A stretch of DNA of 17,777 nt from an uncultured Oscillospiraceae bacterium (lineage in GTDB: Bacteria; Bacillota_A; Clostridia; Oscillospirales; Oscillospiraceae). Position numbers and translations under genes: made by a program. The DNA lies in NCBI GenBank assembly GCA_947631215.1, contig CANRKN010000036.1:1-17777 (forward strand), given 5' to 3'. Shown piece after piece: positions 1-6,319 of the stretch. Position 1 is the stretch's first letter; the number at the start of each line of letters is the position of its first letter. The notes under the pieces are model-generated. The model was not told where the DNA came from, ran no database searches, and saw nothing but the letters and a program-made list of their open reading frames with translations.

Positions 1-1472
1 GGGTCCTGCATGCCGGCGTACTCCCAGTCGATGAGCTGTATCTCCGCCCCGTCCCGGCCGGTGAACAGGAAGTTGTCCGGCACCGCGTCCATGTGGGTGA
101 GGCGCTTCTCCCCGGCGTGGGCGTCGATATAGGACCGCAGGGAAAGGACATTGGCCTTGGTCTGGGCGTAGTCCCGGTAGATGGAGGGGGTCCCGTCCCA
201 CAGGGACTCGTAGTAGTCGATGGTGGCAAAGATGTCGAACGTATGGGGCACCGTGAGGCGCATCTCATGGAACGCCCGCAGCCGGGCCATGCACCGGCGC
301 ACATCGTCCATATTCTCCGGGTCGCACACCCGCACCCGGTCCAGGAACCGGGTCAGCTTGTAACCCGTATTGGGGTCCAAAAGCACCGGGTCGTCGCAGA
401 GACCTTTGCCCCGGATGGCGGCATATGCCGCCGCCTCCTGCCGGCGGTCGATGAGCTTATCCGTGCCCTCCCCGGGCACCCGCATGACATACCGCTCCCC
501 CCGGCAGGTAAAGAGGAAGGAGCGGTTGGTGATGCCCTTTTTCAGCACCTCCACGTCCAGAATGTCCGCGGGGTCCGCCCCCAGCGCCGCCGCCGCGGCG
601 GATATGGCCCGGGAGCGGAGATGGGCCGAGCCGCTGTCCAGCTCCCGCAGGCCGTCGTAGGTGTTGATCTCCACCGCCCGCCCGGCGGGCCACACCCGGG
701 CGTATACTGTCCCGCCGCAGGAGAAAAACGCGTCCTCCCACCAGGCGTCGTGACAGCGGCTGTCAGCGTCCATGGCGAGAATGCGTGAGCGCAGCGGCCC
801 CGCCAGGGCCCGGGGGATGTAGGCCACGCCAACCATGGCGCTGCCGCCCTGGGCGGGGATGAGCTCCATGCGCCGGTTGGGCCGGACGGTGGAGACGGGG
901 GAGGGCTCATCGGTGACCATGTACCAGCCGTAGAGCTCCCGGGGGGAGAAGGGGTTATCCGCGCACCACACGTCACAGGGCAGCACATAGGCGTTTTCCA
1001 GCCGGTCTGCCGCGAGAGCCAGGGAGTGGAGATTGTTCCGCCCGGCATAGTCCCGGTTCACCAGAAGCTCCACGCCGTACTGGTCTATCAAAAACTCATA
1101 GGCCTCCTTCATGAAGCCCACCACGACGGCGATATCGTTGACGCCCGCCTCATGGAGCTGGCGGATGAGCCGCTCAATGAGCGTTTCCCCGCGGACCTCC
1201 AGAAGCCCCTTGGGCGTCTCGGTGTTGATGGGCGCCATGCGCATGCCCGCCCCGGCGGCCAATATCACTGCCTGCCGGGGGCGGTTCTCCTCCAACAAGG
1301 CCCGGGCCTTCTCCGTGGGGCGCATGTCAGAAAGATACCCCCGCTCCGTGAGCGACCGCAGGCAGCGGTTCACCGCCCCCAGGCTGTGGCCGCTTTGTTC
1401 CGCCAATGGCCGCTGGCCGGCATAGGGCGTCCCGCCCAAAATGTTCAGGATATCCATTTCCTGAATGTTCAT
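1..1472 (-). CDS. wHTH / NTP-transferase / choline-kinase-like fusion (LicC-LicA type), 3' end cut by window edge
   Basis: Probably activates and attaches phosphocholine (or a similar amino alcohol) precursors for surface glycans: a kinase makes phosphocholine and a nucleotidyltransferase makes CDP-choline, both cytosolic. 490 codons are visible, read right to left from ATG at 1470-1472. Domains in order: a winged-helix DNA-binding segment (residues 1-50, ending LTERGYL); a nucleotidyltransferase (about 68-275) with AVILAAGAGMRMAP and TPKGLLEV, typical of the sugar/choline NTP-transferase fold; then an aminoglycoside/choline kinase domain (from about 308) with KKGITNRSFLF and YVMRVPGEGTDK near the ATP site, the Brenner motif HMDAVPDNF (460-468) and the metal-binding IDWEYAG (481-487). 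The stop lies beyond base 1, but nearly all kinase motifs are present. A GAGG sits 13 nt before ATG, so a TTG two codons upstream (7-nt spacing) is an alternative start. It lies downstream of a tyrosine phosphatase gene but has its own promoter. The substrate (choline, ethanolamine or another) cannot be fixed from sequence. Confidence 0.85.
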   Translation of the reverse strand, partial: MNIQEMDILNILGGTPYAGQRPLAEQSGHSLGAVNRCLRSLTERGYLSDMRPTEKARALLEENRPRQAVILAAGAGMRMAPINTETPKGLLEVRGETLIERLIRQLHEAGVNDIAVVVGFMKEAYEFLIDQYGVELLVNRDYAGRNNLHSLALAADRLENAYVLPCDVWCADNPFSPRELYGWYMVTDEPSPVSTVRPNRRMELIPAQGGSAMVGVAYIPRALAGPLRSRILAMDADSRCHDAWWEDAFFSCGGTVYARVWPAGRAVEINTYDGLRELDSGSAHLRSRAISAAAAALGADPADILDVEVLKKGITNRSFLFTCRGERYVMRVPGEGTDKLIDRRQEAAAYAAIRGKGLCDDPVLLDPNTGYKLTRFLDRVRVCDPENMDDVRRCMARLRAFHEMRLTVPHTFDIFATIDYYESLWDGTPSIYRDYAQTKANVLSLRSYIDAHAGEKRLTHMDAVPDNFLFTGRDGAEIQLIDWEYAGMQD

Positions 1473-1508
1473 AAACAAAATAAAACCTCATTTCGTGAAC
1501 ATAGGGCC

Positions 1509-1537
1509 ATTATAATACGGCCGGGCGGGGATGTCAA
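1509..1537 (-). promoter_or_regulatory. Consensus sigma-A promoter of the choline-kinase-like gene
   Basis: On the minus strand a perfect -35 TTGACA (1537-1532) is followed by exactly 17 bp and a perfect -10 TATAAT (1514-1509). Transcription should start near 1502, giving a leader of about 30 nt before the ATG at 1472. The -35 lies in the loop of a GC-rich inverted repeat that also covers the stop codon of the upstream phosphatase gene. Both hexamers and the spacing being perfect makes chance unlikely. Confidence 0.85.
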
Positions 1538-1554
1538 CCCCTTATGCCCGGCCC
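1519..1554 (-). terminator. GC-rich inverted repeat at the end of the phosphatase gene
   Basis: Read on the minus strand, GGCCGGGC, a 4-nt bulge (ATAA, which includes the phosphatase stop codon) and GGGG pair across the loop TTGACAT with CCCC and GCCCGGCC. This 12-bp GC stem is followed by GTATTATAATGG, which is AT-rich but not a T run, so intrinsic termination is plausible rather than certain. The same bases form the promoter of the next gene, so pausing or termination of the upstream transcript and initiation of the downstream one share DNA. Confidence 0.45.
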
Positions 1555-2003
1555 TCGTCGATGGCCTTCAAAAGGCCCCGGCAGCCCTCGTCCACGTCCC
1601 GCCAGGTGGCCTGAAAATCCCCGGTGTACCAGGGGTCCGCCACGTCCCCGGGCCGGTCGGTGTACTCCAACAGCATGCGCAGCTTGTCCTCGCTGCCGCT
1701 GCCGCAGATACGGCGCATGTTCCGGAGGTTTTCCCCGTCCATGCCCACCAGCAGGTCATATTTTTTATAGTCCTCCCGGGTCATCTGCCGGGCCACCTTC
1801 CCGGCGCAGTCGATGCCGTGTTTGGCCAGCATCCGCCGGGCGGGGGGATAGACGGGGTTTCCGATCTCCTCGGTGCTGGTGGCGGCGGAGGCGACGGTGA
1901 ATTCCGCCGTCCGTCCCGCCTTTTTGATGAGGTCCTTCATCACGAACTCGGCCATGGGGCTGCGGCAGATGTTCCCGTGGCAGACGAAAAGTATTTTGTA
2001 CAT
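1542..2003 (-). CDS. Low-molecular-weight protein tyrosine phosphatase
   Basis: A cytosolic phosphatase of 153 aa, the normal length for the family. It removes phosphate from protein tyrosines (or arginines in some Gram-positive members) through a cysteine-phosphate intermediate. The N-terminal P-loop FVCHGNICRSPMAE holds the nucleophile Cys8 and phosphate-binding Arg14 in the C-x5-R-S layout. The general acid is Asp123 in DPWYTGDF near the C-terminus; the family expects DP there, and it is present. The start ATG (2001-2003) has an AGGA about 8 nt upstream. It lies 69 bp upstream of the choline-kinase-like gene on the same strand, so the two may be partly co-transcribed, although the second has its own promoter. 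Homologues often sit beside capsule or surface polysaccharide genes, which fits that neighbour. I saw no convincing promoter for it: a CATAAT lies in its leader, but no good -35 matches. Confidence 0.93.
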   Translation of the reverse strand: MYKILFVCHGNICRSPMAEFVMKDLIKKAGRTAEFTVASAATSTEEIGNPVYPPARRMLAKHGIDCAGKVARQMTREDYKKYDLLVGMDGENLRNMRRICGSGSEDKLRMLLEYTDRPGDVADPWYTGDFQATWRDVDEGCRGLLKAIDEGRA

Positions 2004-2096
2004 GTTTTATCCTGCTCCCTGGTGTTATTATGTCTTTTGACCACCCCAGCATACCACGATCTCCGCCCCGTGAGAACCCCCAAAAGACAGATTTCG

Positions 2097-2127
2097 CAAA
2101 CGTCAGGTCTGACCGCGAAAATGTCAG
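2097..2127 (+). promoter_or_regulatory. Candidate regulator-binding site upstream of the MATE-ATPase gene (diverged copy)
   Basis: Two direct repeats, CAAACGTCAG (2097-2106) and AAAATGTCAG (2118-2127), match at 8 of 10 positions and start exactly 21 bp apart. Between them is the inverted repeat GTCAG-GT-CTGAC (2102-2113). The second repeat ends 10 bp before the -35. The same plan recurs at 3998-4025 and 16952-16978. A spacing of two helical turns suits a dimeric LytTR-type regulator binding one DNA face, like the regulator encoded at 4128-4859. This copy is the most diverged of the three; the assignment to that regulator is inferred. Confidence 0.5.
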
Positions 2128-2137
2128 CGCCTCCCGG

Positions 2138-2166
2138 TTGAAGAGCTTCGGCTGCTGTGATAAAAT
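2138..2166 (+). promoter_or_regulatory. Sigma-A promoter of the MATE-ATPase gene
   Basis: A -35 TTGAAG (2138-2143), a 17-bp spacer and a -10 TAAAAT (2161-2166) precede the ATG at 2206, predicting a start near 2173 and a 33-nt leader. Unlike the other two plus-strand promoters with the putative binding site, this one has a good -35, so it could have basal activity without an activator. Confidence 0.7.
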
Positions 2167-2205
2167 TTAACAGAAGGGATATTCCCCTAAGACGGGAGAG
2201 AGGAC

Positions 2206-3981
2206 ATGAAAAAAGCCCGTACATCGTCTGTGATCCGTAAGCAGTTTTTCAGCGTCATGATCGTGATGACCATGATGGAGCTGGCCCAGGCCGCGTCGTC
2301 GCTGGTAGACGCCGCCATGGCCGGGCGGCTCCTGGGTGCGGAGGAGCTGGCCGCCCTGGGCATATGCAAGCCCTATTACAGCGTCACTGCCGTCATCAGT
2401 GTTGTGCTGATGACAAGCTGCCAGACCATGTGCGCCCGCAGCGTGGGAAGCGGCCGGCCGGATGAGGCGGACCGGATATTCTCTCTCAGCTGCATCCTGG
2501 GTCTGGCGCTGTCCGGCGTGATGACGGCGGCGGGGCTCGTCCTGGCGGGGCCCTTCGCCAAGGTCCTGGGCGCCCGGGGCGCCTCGGCGGAGCTTCTGCC
2601 CTACGCCAAGGCCTATCTCATAGGCCTCTTCACCGGCACGCCGGGCGGTATCATGGTGACCGTTCTCTGGCCCATCGTCCAGCTGGACGGCGGGGCGAAG
2701 CGGGCCACCGCGGCCAGCCTCAGCATCGCGGCGGCGGATGTGGTCGGCGACGTGCTGTTTATGGTCGTGATGAAGATGGGCCTGCTGGGCCTGGGTTTGG
2801 GCACGGCGCTGGGCAACTATGTGGCCCTGGCAGTGCTCCTGACCCACTTTGGGAAGAAGGACCGGCTGTTCCACTTCCGGGTGAAGGGTTTGAACTGGCG
2901 GCTGACGCCGAAGATCATCGCGGGGGGCCTTCCCAGCGGCGCCACCCAGATATGCCGGGCCGTGGGGCCCATCCTCATCAACGGCATCGTCCTGTCCGTG
3001 GCCGCCACGGCGGGGCTGTCGGCCCTGGCGGTGCATGGCAACGTGAAGCTGGTGGTCCGAAGTCCCATCGTGGGCATGGCCGGTGCGGTGATGCTGATGA
3101 CCGGCGTATACGCGGGGGAGAAGGACGTGAACGGTTTGAAGCAGACCGTGCGTGTGGCGCTGCGGTACGCGCTGGCTCTGATGATCGTCATCGCCGGGGT
3201 GGTCATCTTATCGGCGCCCGCCCTGGCGGGGTTCTATCTGCCGGACGCGCCGGAGGCAAAAGAGATGGCGGTCAGCGCGCTGCGATGGTTTGCCCTGTCC
3301 CTGCCGCCCATGGCGGTGAACGTGTGCGCGGGCAGTTACCTGACGGCCCTGGGAGACCGGCGCCGCGCTTATGCCATCAACATCGGCAATGAGCTCATAA
3401 GTCTGGTGGCGTGCGTGGCTGTGCTGGGGAAGCTGTTCGGCATCAACGGCGTGTGGGCGGCCTATTGCGTAAGCCAGCTGCTGACATTGGCGGCGTTCCT
3501 CCTGTGCGGCGCGCTGCGGCGTAATACGGATGCAAAAGGGGCGGAAAAGCTCCTGTTCCTGCCCCGGGGCTTCGGTTTGCCGGAGAGCGACTGCATATCC
3601 GTTTCCGTCACGGCCATGGAGCAGGTCATCGGCATTTCTGAGCAGATACAAACCTTCTGTGCCGGCCACGGCGTGGACCGGCGGAGGAGCTTTTTTGCGG
3701 CGCTGTGCGTGGAGGAGATGGCGGGCAACACGGTGACCTATGGCTTCGCCGACGGCAAGCGGCACAGCGTGGACATCCGGGTCATACTGCGGGACGGGGA
3801 CGTGCTGCTGCGGCTGCGGGACGACTGCGCCAAGTTCGATTTGAAGGAAAAGGTCCGCTCCTGGACCCTGGACCCGGCGCATCCGGAGGAGAACGTAGGC
3901 ATCCGCCTGGTGCTGGCCCTGTCCAAGGACGTGACCTACACCAATACGATGAACATGAACAACCTGCTCATCACCATCTGA
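2206..3981 (+). CDS. MATE-family transporter fused to a C-terminal RsbW-like (HATPase_c_2) ATPase domain
   Basis: This 591-aa protein joins two modules. Residues 1 to about 445 are a hydrophobic MATE/MVF-type multidrug or lipid exporter of normal family length, with the internal repeat organisation of about 12 membrane helices (for example the segments around 15-35, 60-85 and 100-120). MATE proteins export cationic or amphipathic compounds in exchange for H+ or Na+. Residues 460-591 are a soluble GHKL ATPase of the anti-sigma/RsbW kind: the N-box is in CVEEMAGNTVTYGF (Glu503, Asn508); the G1 box, usually DxGxG-like, is DDCAKFD (about 538-544), so its glycine is lost; the G2 region is NVGIRLVLAL (about 563-572). 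It could bind ATP poorly or act as a nucleotide sensor or kinase of a partner; catalysis is uncertain. The start is supported by GGGAG 7 nt before ATG. It is separated by 146 bp from the two-component genes and shares their putative operator. Substrate unknown. Confidence 0.88.
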   Translation: MKKARTSSVIRKQFFSVMIVMTMMELAQAASSLVDAAMAGRLLGAEELAALGICKPYYSVTAVISVVLMTSCQTMCARSVGSGRPDEADRIFSLSCILGLALSGVMTAAGLVLAGPFAKVLGARGASAELLPYAKAYLIGLFTGTPGGIMVTVLWPIVQLDGGAKRATAASLSIAAADVVGDVLFMVVMKMGLLGLGLGTALGNYVALAVLLTHFGKKDRLFHFRVKGLNWRLTPKIIAGGLPSGATQICRAVGPILINGIVLSVAATAGLSALAVHGNVKLVVRSPIVGMAGAVMLMTGVYAGEKDVNGLKQTVRVALRYALALMIVIAGVVILSAPALAGFYLPDAPEAKEMAVSALRWFALSLPPMAVNVCAGSYLTALGDRRRAYAINIGNELISLVACVAVLGKLFGINGVWAAYCVSQLLTLAAFLLCGALRRNTDAKGAEKLLFLPRGFGLPESDCISVSVTAMEQVIGISEQIQTFCAGHGVDRRRSFFAALCVEEMAGNTVTYGFADGKRHSVDIRVILRDGDVLLRLRDDCAKFDLKEKVRSWTLDPAHPEENVGIRLVLALSKDVTYTNTMNMNNLLITI

Positions 3982-3996
3982 TGGGTACGCAGAACG

Positions 3997-4025
3997 CGAA
4001 ATGTCCGAATACGGACCTGAAATGT
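3997..4025 (+). promoter_or_regulatory. Candidate LytTR-type binding site upstream of the two-component operon
   Basis: Direct repeats GAAATGT at 3998-4004 and 4019-4025 start exactly 21 bp apart and flank the inverted repeat TCCG-AATA-CGGA (4004-4015). Over 30 bp it differs from the site before the peptide genes (16949-16978) at only three positions. Two of these are the outermost stem pair, changed together (T-A to G-C), so the dyad is preserved. The second repeat ends 26 bp before the -10, over the -35 region, where an activator would sit. The likely ligand is the regulator encoded directly downstream (autoregulation), by inference. Confidence 0.7.
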
Positions 4026-4050
4026 ACACCATATCGCAGAAGAAAAATGT

Positions 4051-4056
4051 TATAAT
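4051..4056 (+). promoter_or_regulatory. -10 element of the two-component operon promoter
   Basis: A perfect TATAAT with no recognisable -35 (the hexamer 17 bp upstream is ACCATA). A strong -10 with a missing -35, next to a direct-repeat site, is the usual build of an activator-dependent promoter. Expected start near 4063, with a leader of about 65 nt. Confidence 0.65.
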
Positions 4057-4087
4057 GTACTCCAGGCGATCCTGATGTCAGGAGTAC
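4057..4087 (+). repeat. Nested inverted repeats at the start of the two-component leader
   Basis: GTACTCC (4057-4063) is the exact reverse complement of GGAGTAC (4081-4087). Inside it TCCTGA (4070-4075) pairs with TCAGGA (4078-4083). The two stems share bases 4081-4083, so they cannot both form fully. The outer dyad starts directly after the -10, so in RNA mainly the inner hairpin would form; as DNA the outer dyad spans the start site and could be an operator. Confidence 0.45.
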
Positions 4088-4127
4088 AGAGCTTACGATC
4101 GAGGCCCCGCTATGGGAGGGATGACAT

Positions 4128-4859
4128 ATGCGGATCGCTCTCTGTGACGATGACCTTATGGAACAGGAACAATTCGATAAAGCGCTGCACGAGTGGGACC
4201 CGACCAGGAATGCGGAGAAATACCTGAGCGGGGCGGACCTGTTGGAGGCCGCCCGGGAGGCTCCGCCCTTCGACATCGTGTTCCTGGATATCTACATGCC
4301 CGGCGAAAACGGCATAGACATAGCCCGGGCGCTGCGGGAGATATCCCCCTGCACGGGCATCGCCTTCGTCACCACCAGCCGGGAGCACGCGGTGGAGGCC
4401 TTCTCCCTGCACGCGCTGCACTACCTGGTGAAGCCGGTGACCACCGAGGGCGTGGTGGAGGCGTTCCGGCGGCTGACGGAGCTGCGCTCCCGGCAGCGGG
4501 AGCGGATATCCTTTGCCGTGGGGCCGGACAGGTACACGGTCTTCATGGACCAGATATCCCTTCTGGAAAACGACAACCACGCCGTGAACGTCTCGCTTTC
4601 AGACGGCCGGAGGCTGAAGGTCTGGACGCCTTTCAACGAGCTGGCGCAGCAGTTGAATGGCAGCTTTCTGCGCATCAACCGGGGCATCATGGTGAACATG
4701 GACTACATCGTGCACATGGAGACGGATATATGCACCCTGCGGGACGGCAGCCGCCTGCCCATCGCGGTGCGGCAGAGCGCAGCCATCCGGGCGGCCTACG
4801 ATAATTACGTCTTCGACAGGCTGAGCCGACGAAGGGACATGGGAGAGGGAGCGCCATGA
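4128..4859 (+). CDS. LytTR-family response regulator (AgrA/LytR type)
   Basis: A 243-aa transcription regulator, the usual length. The N-terminal receiver domain (1-120) has the acidic pocket CDDDL (Asp7-9), the phosphoacceptor Asp54 in IVFLDIYMP, the switch Thr82/Thr83 and the conserved Lys102 in LVKPV. Residues about 140-235 form a LytTR DNA-binding domain (LLENDNHAVNV, LRINRGIMVNMDYIV). When phosphorylated by its kinase, members of this family bind pairs of direct repeats two helical turns apart just upstream of weak promoters, often for secreted peptides, bacteriocins or virulence genes. The start is set by GGGAGGG 7 nt before ATG. Its stop overlaps the kinase start by 4 bp (ATGA), so the two are translationally coupled. 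Candidate target sites occur before its own gene, the MATE-ATPase gene and the first peptide gene. Confidence 0.93.
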   Translation: MRIALCDDDLMEQEQFDKALHEWDPTRNAEKYLSGADLLEAAREAPPFDIVFLDIYMPGENGIDIARALREISPCTGIAFVTTSREHAVEAFSLHALHYLVKPVTTEGVVEAFRRLTELRSRQRERISFAVGPDRYTVFMDQISLLENDNHAVNVSLSDGRRLKVWTPFNELAQQLNGSFLRINRGIMVNMDYIVHMETDICTLRDGSRLPIAVRQSAAIRAAYDNYVFDRLSRRRDMGEGAP

Positions 4860-6235
4860 GCGTCTATTGGCGAAACGCCGCGGGCTTTTTCCTGCAGGTC
4901 TTCCCCTGCATGCTGATGGTCTTTCTGCCCTTCTCCGAGGGGTCCTTCCGGTTCGGGAGGAGGACGGTCTTTGCCGGTATCGCCGGGCTGGGGCTTACGC
5001 TTGCGGCGCTGTTTTCCGTTCTGATGCGCGCCGCGGCGGCCTGGGACCTGGCGCTTGGCGCCAATCTCTGCATGCTGGCCGCCATACTGCTGACCCTGGC
5101 CGCCGAGTGGTGGCTGGTGCGGGAGGCGCCCATCAAAAAGATCCTGGTGGTCTTCGCGGTGACATTTTACGGCGCGTCCCAGTACTGGCTGGTGAACATC
5201 CTGATGGGCGTGCTGGCGGAGCCGCTGGGTCTTTCCACCCAGTTGGAGAGCGGGGCTGTTTATTCCCCCTGCGGCCTGGTGATGTACGCGCTCACGGCGG
5301 TGCTCCTGCTGCCCATGATGGGCCGGTTCGTGCTCCGGCCTTTGCGGGAGTACCTGCAGGAGATAGAGATGAAGCAGATGCGCCAGGAATTCTCTATCCT
5401 GGTGGCGTCCACCGCAGTCTTCTTCGCCCTCCTGATGGGCGCGGACATGACGTTCTACCGGGTGGGCTACCGGCGGTATGTGCAGGAGATGCTGCTGTTC
5501 GTGGTGGTGCTGCTGGACCAGGTGCTGATATACTGGCTGGTCTTCCGGGAGTCGGTGCGGCGCAAGCGGGACAGCGACTACCAGCGGGCCATGGAGATGC
5601 AGCAGGTGCAGTACGAGCATATCGTGGGGGACATGGAGAGCACCCGGCGGATGCGCCACGACCTGCGCCACCACTATAACGCCCTGAACGAGATGCTGCA
5701 GCAAGGCAAACTGGAGGAGATGAAGGGGTATCTGGCTCAGGTGCTGGACGCCACGAGCCGGCGGATGAATGAGGTCTACTGCGGGAACATGGTGGTGAAC
5801 GGGCTTTTGCAGTACTACGCGGGCCTGGCCCGGGACGAGGGCATCCGCTGCGATATCCAAGCGGCGTGCGGGGAGCTGTCCATCGAGGCGGCGGACCTGA
5901 CGGTGCTGTTCGGCAACGCCCTGGAAAATGCCGTCAACGCCTGCCGGAAGTGCCCTGACGACAAATGGATCCGGGTGCAGGTGGGCACGGTGCAGGGCTC
6001 CCTGGCCGTGGAGATATCCAACGCCTGTCAGGGGGTGCGTCTGGACCGGCGCTACCAGACGGCGGACGGCTTTTCCCCGGCGGAGGCGTTTTTGAGCGAC
6101 GGCGGGACGGGCTACGGCCTGCGGAGCATATCCCACACCGCCCAGAAATACGGCGGCAGCGCCATGTTCCGCTTCAACGCCGAGACCAGAACATTCACGG
6201 CGCGGATGCGGCTCAATATGCCCGCGAACGTGTAA
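4856..6235 (+). CDS. AgrC-like membrane sensor histidine kinase (HPK10/GHKL type)
   Basis: A 459-aa sensor and partner of the preceding regulator. Residues 1-230 carry about six membrane helices (for example 10-25, 38-58, 70-88, 96-120, 140-160, 183-200 and 212-230), the polytopic input seen in peptide-sensing kinases. A coiled linker leads to the phosphoacceptor His268 in RRMRHDLRHHYN. The ATP-binding domain has the N-box GNALENAVNA (Asn354, Glu357, Asn358) and the G2 loop GTGYGL (418-423). A canonical DxGxG G1 box is absent, as in other AgrC-like kinases. It overlaps the regulator by 4 bp. The double-glycine peptides encoded 11 kb downstream under the same type of operator are candidate signals; this is inferred from context only. 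Confidence 0.92.
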   Translation: MSVYWRNAAGFFLQVFPCMLMVFLPFSEGSFRFGRRTVFAGIAGLGLTLAALFSVLMRAAAAWDLALGANLCMLAAILLTLAAEWWLVREAPIKKILVVFAVTFYGASQYWLVNILMGVLAEPLGLSTQLESGAVYSPCGLVMYALTAVLLLPMMGRFVLRPLREYLQEIEMKQMRQEFSILVASTAVFFALLMGADMTFYRVGYRRYVQEMLLFVVVLLDQVLIYWLVFRESVRRKRDSDYQRAMEMQQVQYEHIVGDMESTRRMRHDLRHHYNALNEMLQQGKLEEMKGYLAQVLDATSRRMNEVYCGNMVVNGLLQYYAGLARDEGIRCDIQAACGELSIEAADLTVLFGNALENAVNACRKCPDDKWIRVQVGTVQGSLAVEISNACQGVRLDRRYQTADGFSPAEAFLSDGGTGYGLRSISHTAQKYGGSAMFRFNAETRTFTARMRLNMPANV

Positions 6236-6269
6236 AAAAGCGGGCGGGCATTGGCCTTTTCGGCCCGCC
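6234..6269. terminator. Hairpin after the histidine kinase gene; terminator-like mainly for the minus strand
   Basis: GGCGGGC (6243-6249) pairs with GCCCGCC (6263-6269) across a 13-nt loop that contains a smaller GGCC/GGCC stem. On the plus strand no T run follows (GAAACGAAT), so termination between kinase and Sel1 genes would be weak and read-through is likely. On the minus strand the stem is followed by CGCTTTTTT, a good intrinsic signal, although no minus-strand gene ends here. Confidence 0.45.
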
Positions 6270-6292
6270 GAAACGAATAAACAGTTAATACA

Positions 6293-6311
6293 TGCGCGAA
6301 AGCGCAGGAGG
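6293..6311 (+). promoter_or_regulatory. Small GAAA-loop hairpin abutting the ribosome binding site of the first Sel1 gene
   Basis: TGCGC (6293-6297) and GCGCA (6302-6306) form a 5-bp stem closed by GAAA, a GNRA tetraloop. The stem ends on the first base of AGGAGG (6306-6311), 8 nt before ATG at 6320. It may present the Shine-Dalgarno sequence or stabilise the mRNA end. No convincing promoter is visible in 6236-6319, so this gene may be read from the two-component promoter. Confidence 0.4.
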
Positions 6312-6319
6312 TACATACA

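Noticed and set aside
1484..1494. Single CGAAATG word on the minus strand in the leader of the choline-kinase-like gene
   Set aside because: It resembles half of the 21-bp repeat site, but there is no second copy 21 bp away and it lies downstream of the promoter; likely chance.
93..2141. Plus-strand open frames in the first 2 kb
   Set aside because: They lie opposite the phosphatase and choline-kinase-like genes, which have complete catalytic motifs; the plus-strand translations are Pro/Arg/Gly-rich with no domain.
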